Shown piece by piece: positions 6,039-6,125 of a DNA stretch of 6,125 nt. The notes under the pieces were generated by a model, which saw only the letters and a list, made by a program, of their open reading frames with translations, searched no databases and was not told the origin of the DNA. Position numbers and translations under genes: made by a program. Source of the DNA: an uncultured Alistipes sp. (GTDB lineage: Bacteria; Bacteroidota; Bacteroidia; Bacteroidales; Rikenellaceae); assembly GCA_937895825.1 (NCBI GenBank), contig CALBKP010000044.1, positions 1-6,125 on the forward strand, given 5' to 3'. Each line of letters begins with the position of its first letter. Within the stretch, counting starts at the first letter, position 1.

Positions 6039-6046
6039 TATCTTTG
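6039..6046 (+). promoter_or_regulatory. -7 promoter element for a gene beyond the right edge
   Basis: TATCTTTG matches TAnnTTTG exactly and follows a run of eight T residues (6029-6036). No good -33 TTTG lies at the usual spacing. The first ATG after it (6051) meets a stop within six codons, so the gene served must start outside the window. The remaining bases to 6125 are AT-rich leader-like sequence with no coding region. Confidence 0.4.
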
Positions 6047-6125
6047 TGAGATGCTGGGTGAGAGTTAGTATACACCTTGAGCATATTAATTAAAAATACT
6101 GATATATTGATTTTTACAATCGGAT

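Noticed and set aside
1..6125. CRISPR array, tRNA, rRNA or insertion-sequence ends
   Set aside because: No regularly spaced direct repeats, cloverleaf, rRNA-like sequence or terminal inverted repeats with a transposase were seen on either strand.

Overview
This window carries seven plus-strand coding regions and looks like chromosomal DNA of a Bacteroidales bacterium. The signs are: TAnnTTTG-type -7 promoter elements, A-rich leaders without a Shine-Dalgarno sequence, a Bacteroidetes-like Rho core, and a four-gene ferredoxin-dependent 2-oxoacid oxidoreductase operon of the kind found in anaerobic gut Bacteroidales. The genus cannot be fixed from the sequence alone.

Left part (1-1890). The window opens with the last 45 codons of an unrecognised gene. 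An 85-base AT-rich gap follows, holding same-strand copies of TGTGAATAA and TGTTGATAA that resemble DnaA boxes or iterons. Next is a small winged-helix-like protein whose stop overlaps (ATGA) the start of a rho gene. The Rho core, from the RNA-binding OB fold to the C-terminus, is intact and strongly conserved. Its first ~50 residues are not a Rho_N domain; they look like the start of a different protein, joined through an Ala/Glu/Pro-rich linker. Codon use and strand composition also change near this point. The window may therefore cross a recombination junction (mobile element or phage fused to rho) or an assembly join. This is the most interesting part of the window.

Middle (1900-3164). 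Directly after rho lies a secreted S1/P1-type zinc nuclease with all nine metal-binding residues, closed by a long terminator hairpin. A gap of about 480 bases then holds the terminator, a weak reverse-strand terminator-like hairpin and the promoter of the next operon.

Right part (3165-5813). Four tightly packed genes (3-5 base gaps) encode a complete 2-oxoacid:ferredoxin oxidoreductase: a two-cluster ferredoxin subunit, the alpha subunit (KorA/VorB type), the thiamine-pyrophosphate beta subunit and the gamma subunit. Together they would oxidatively decarboxylate a 2-oxoacid to its acyl-CoA and reduce ferredoxin, or run in reverse. A strong UUCG-capped terminator ends the operon. The last ~200 bases hold no gene but contain a good -7 promoter element, probably for a gene beyond the right edge.
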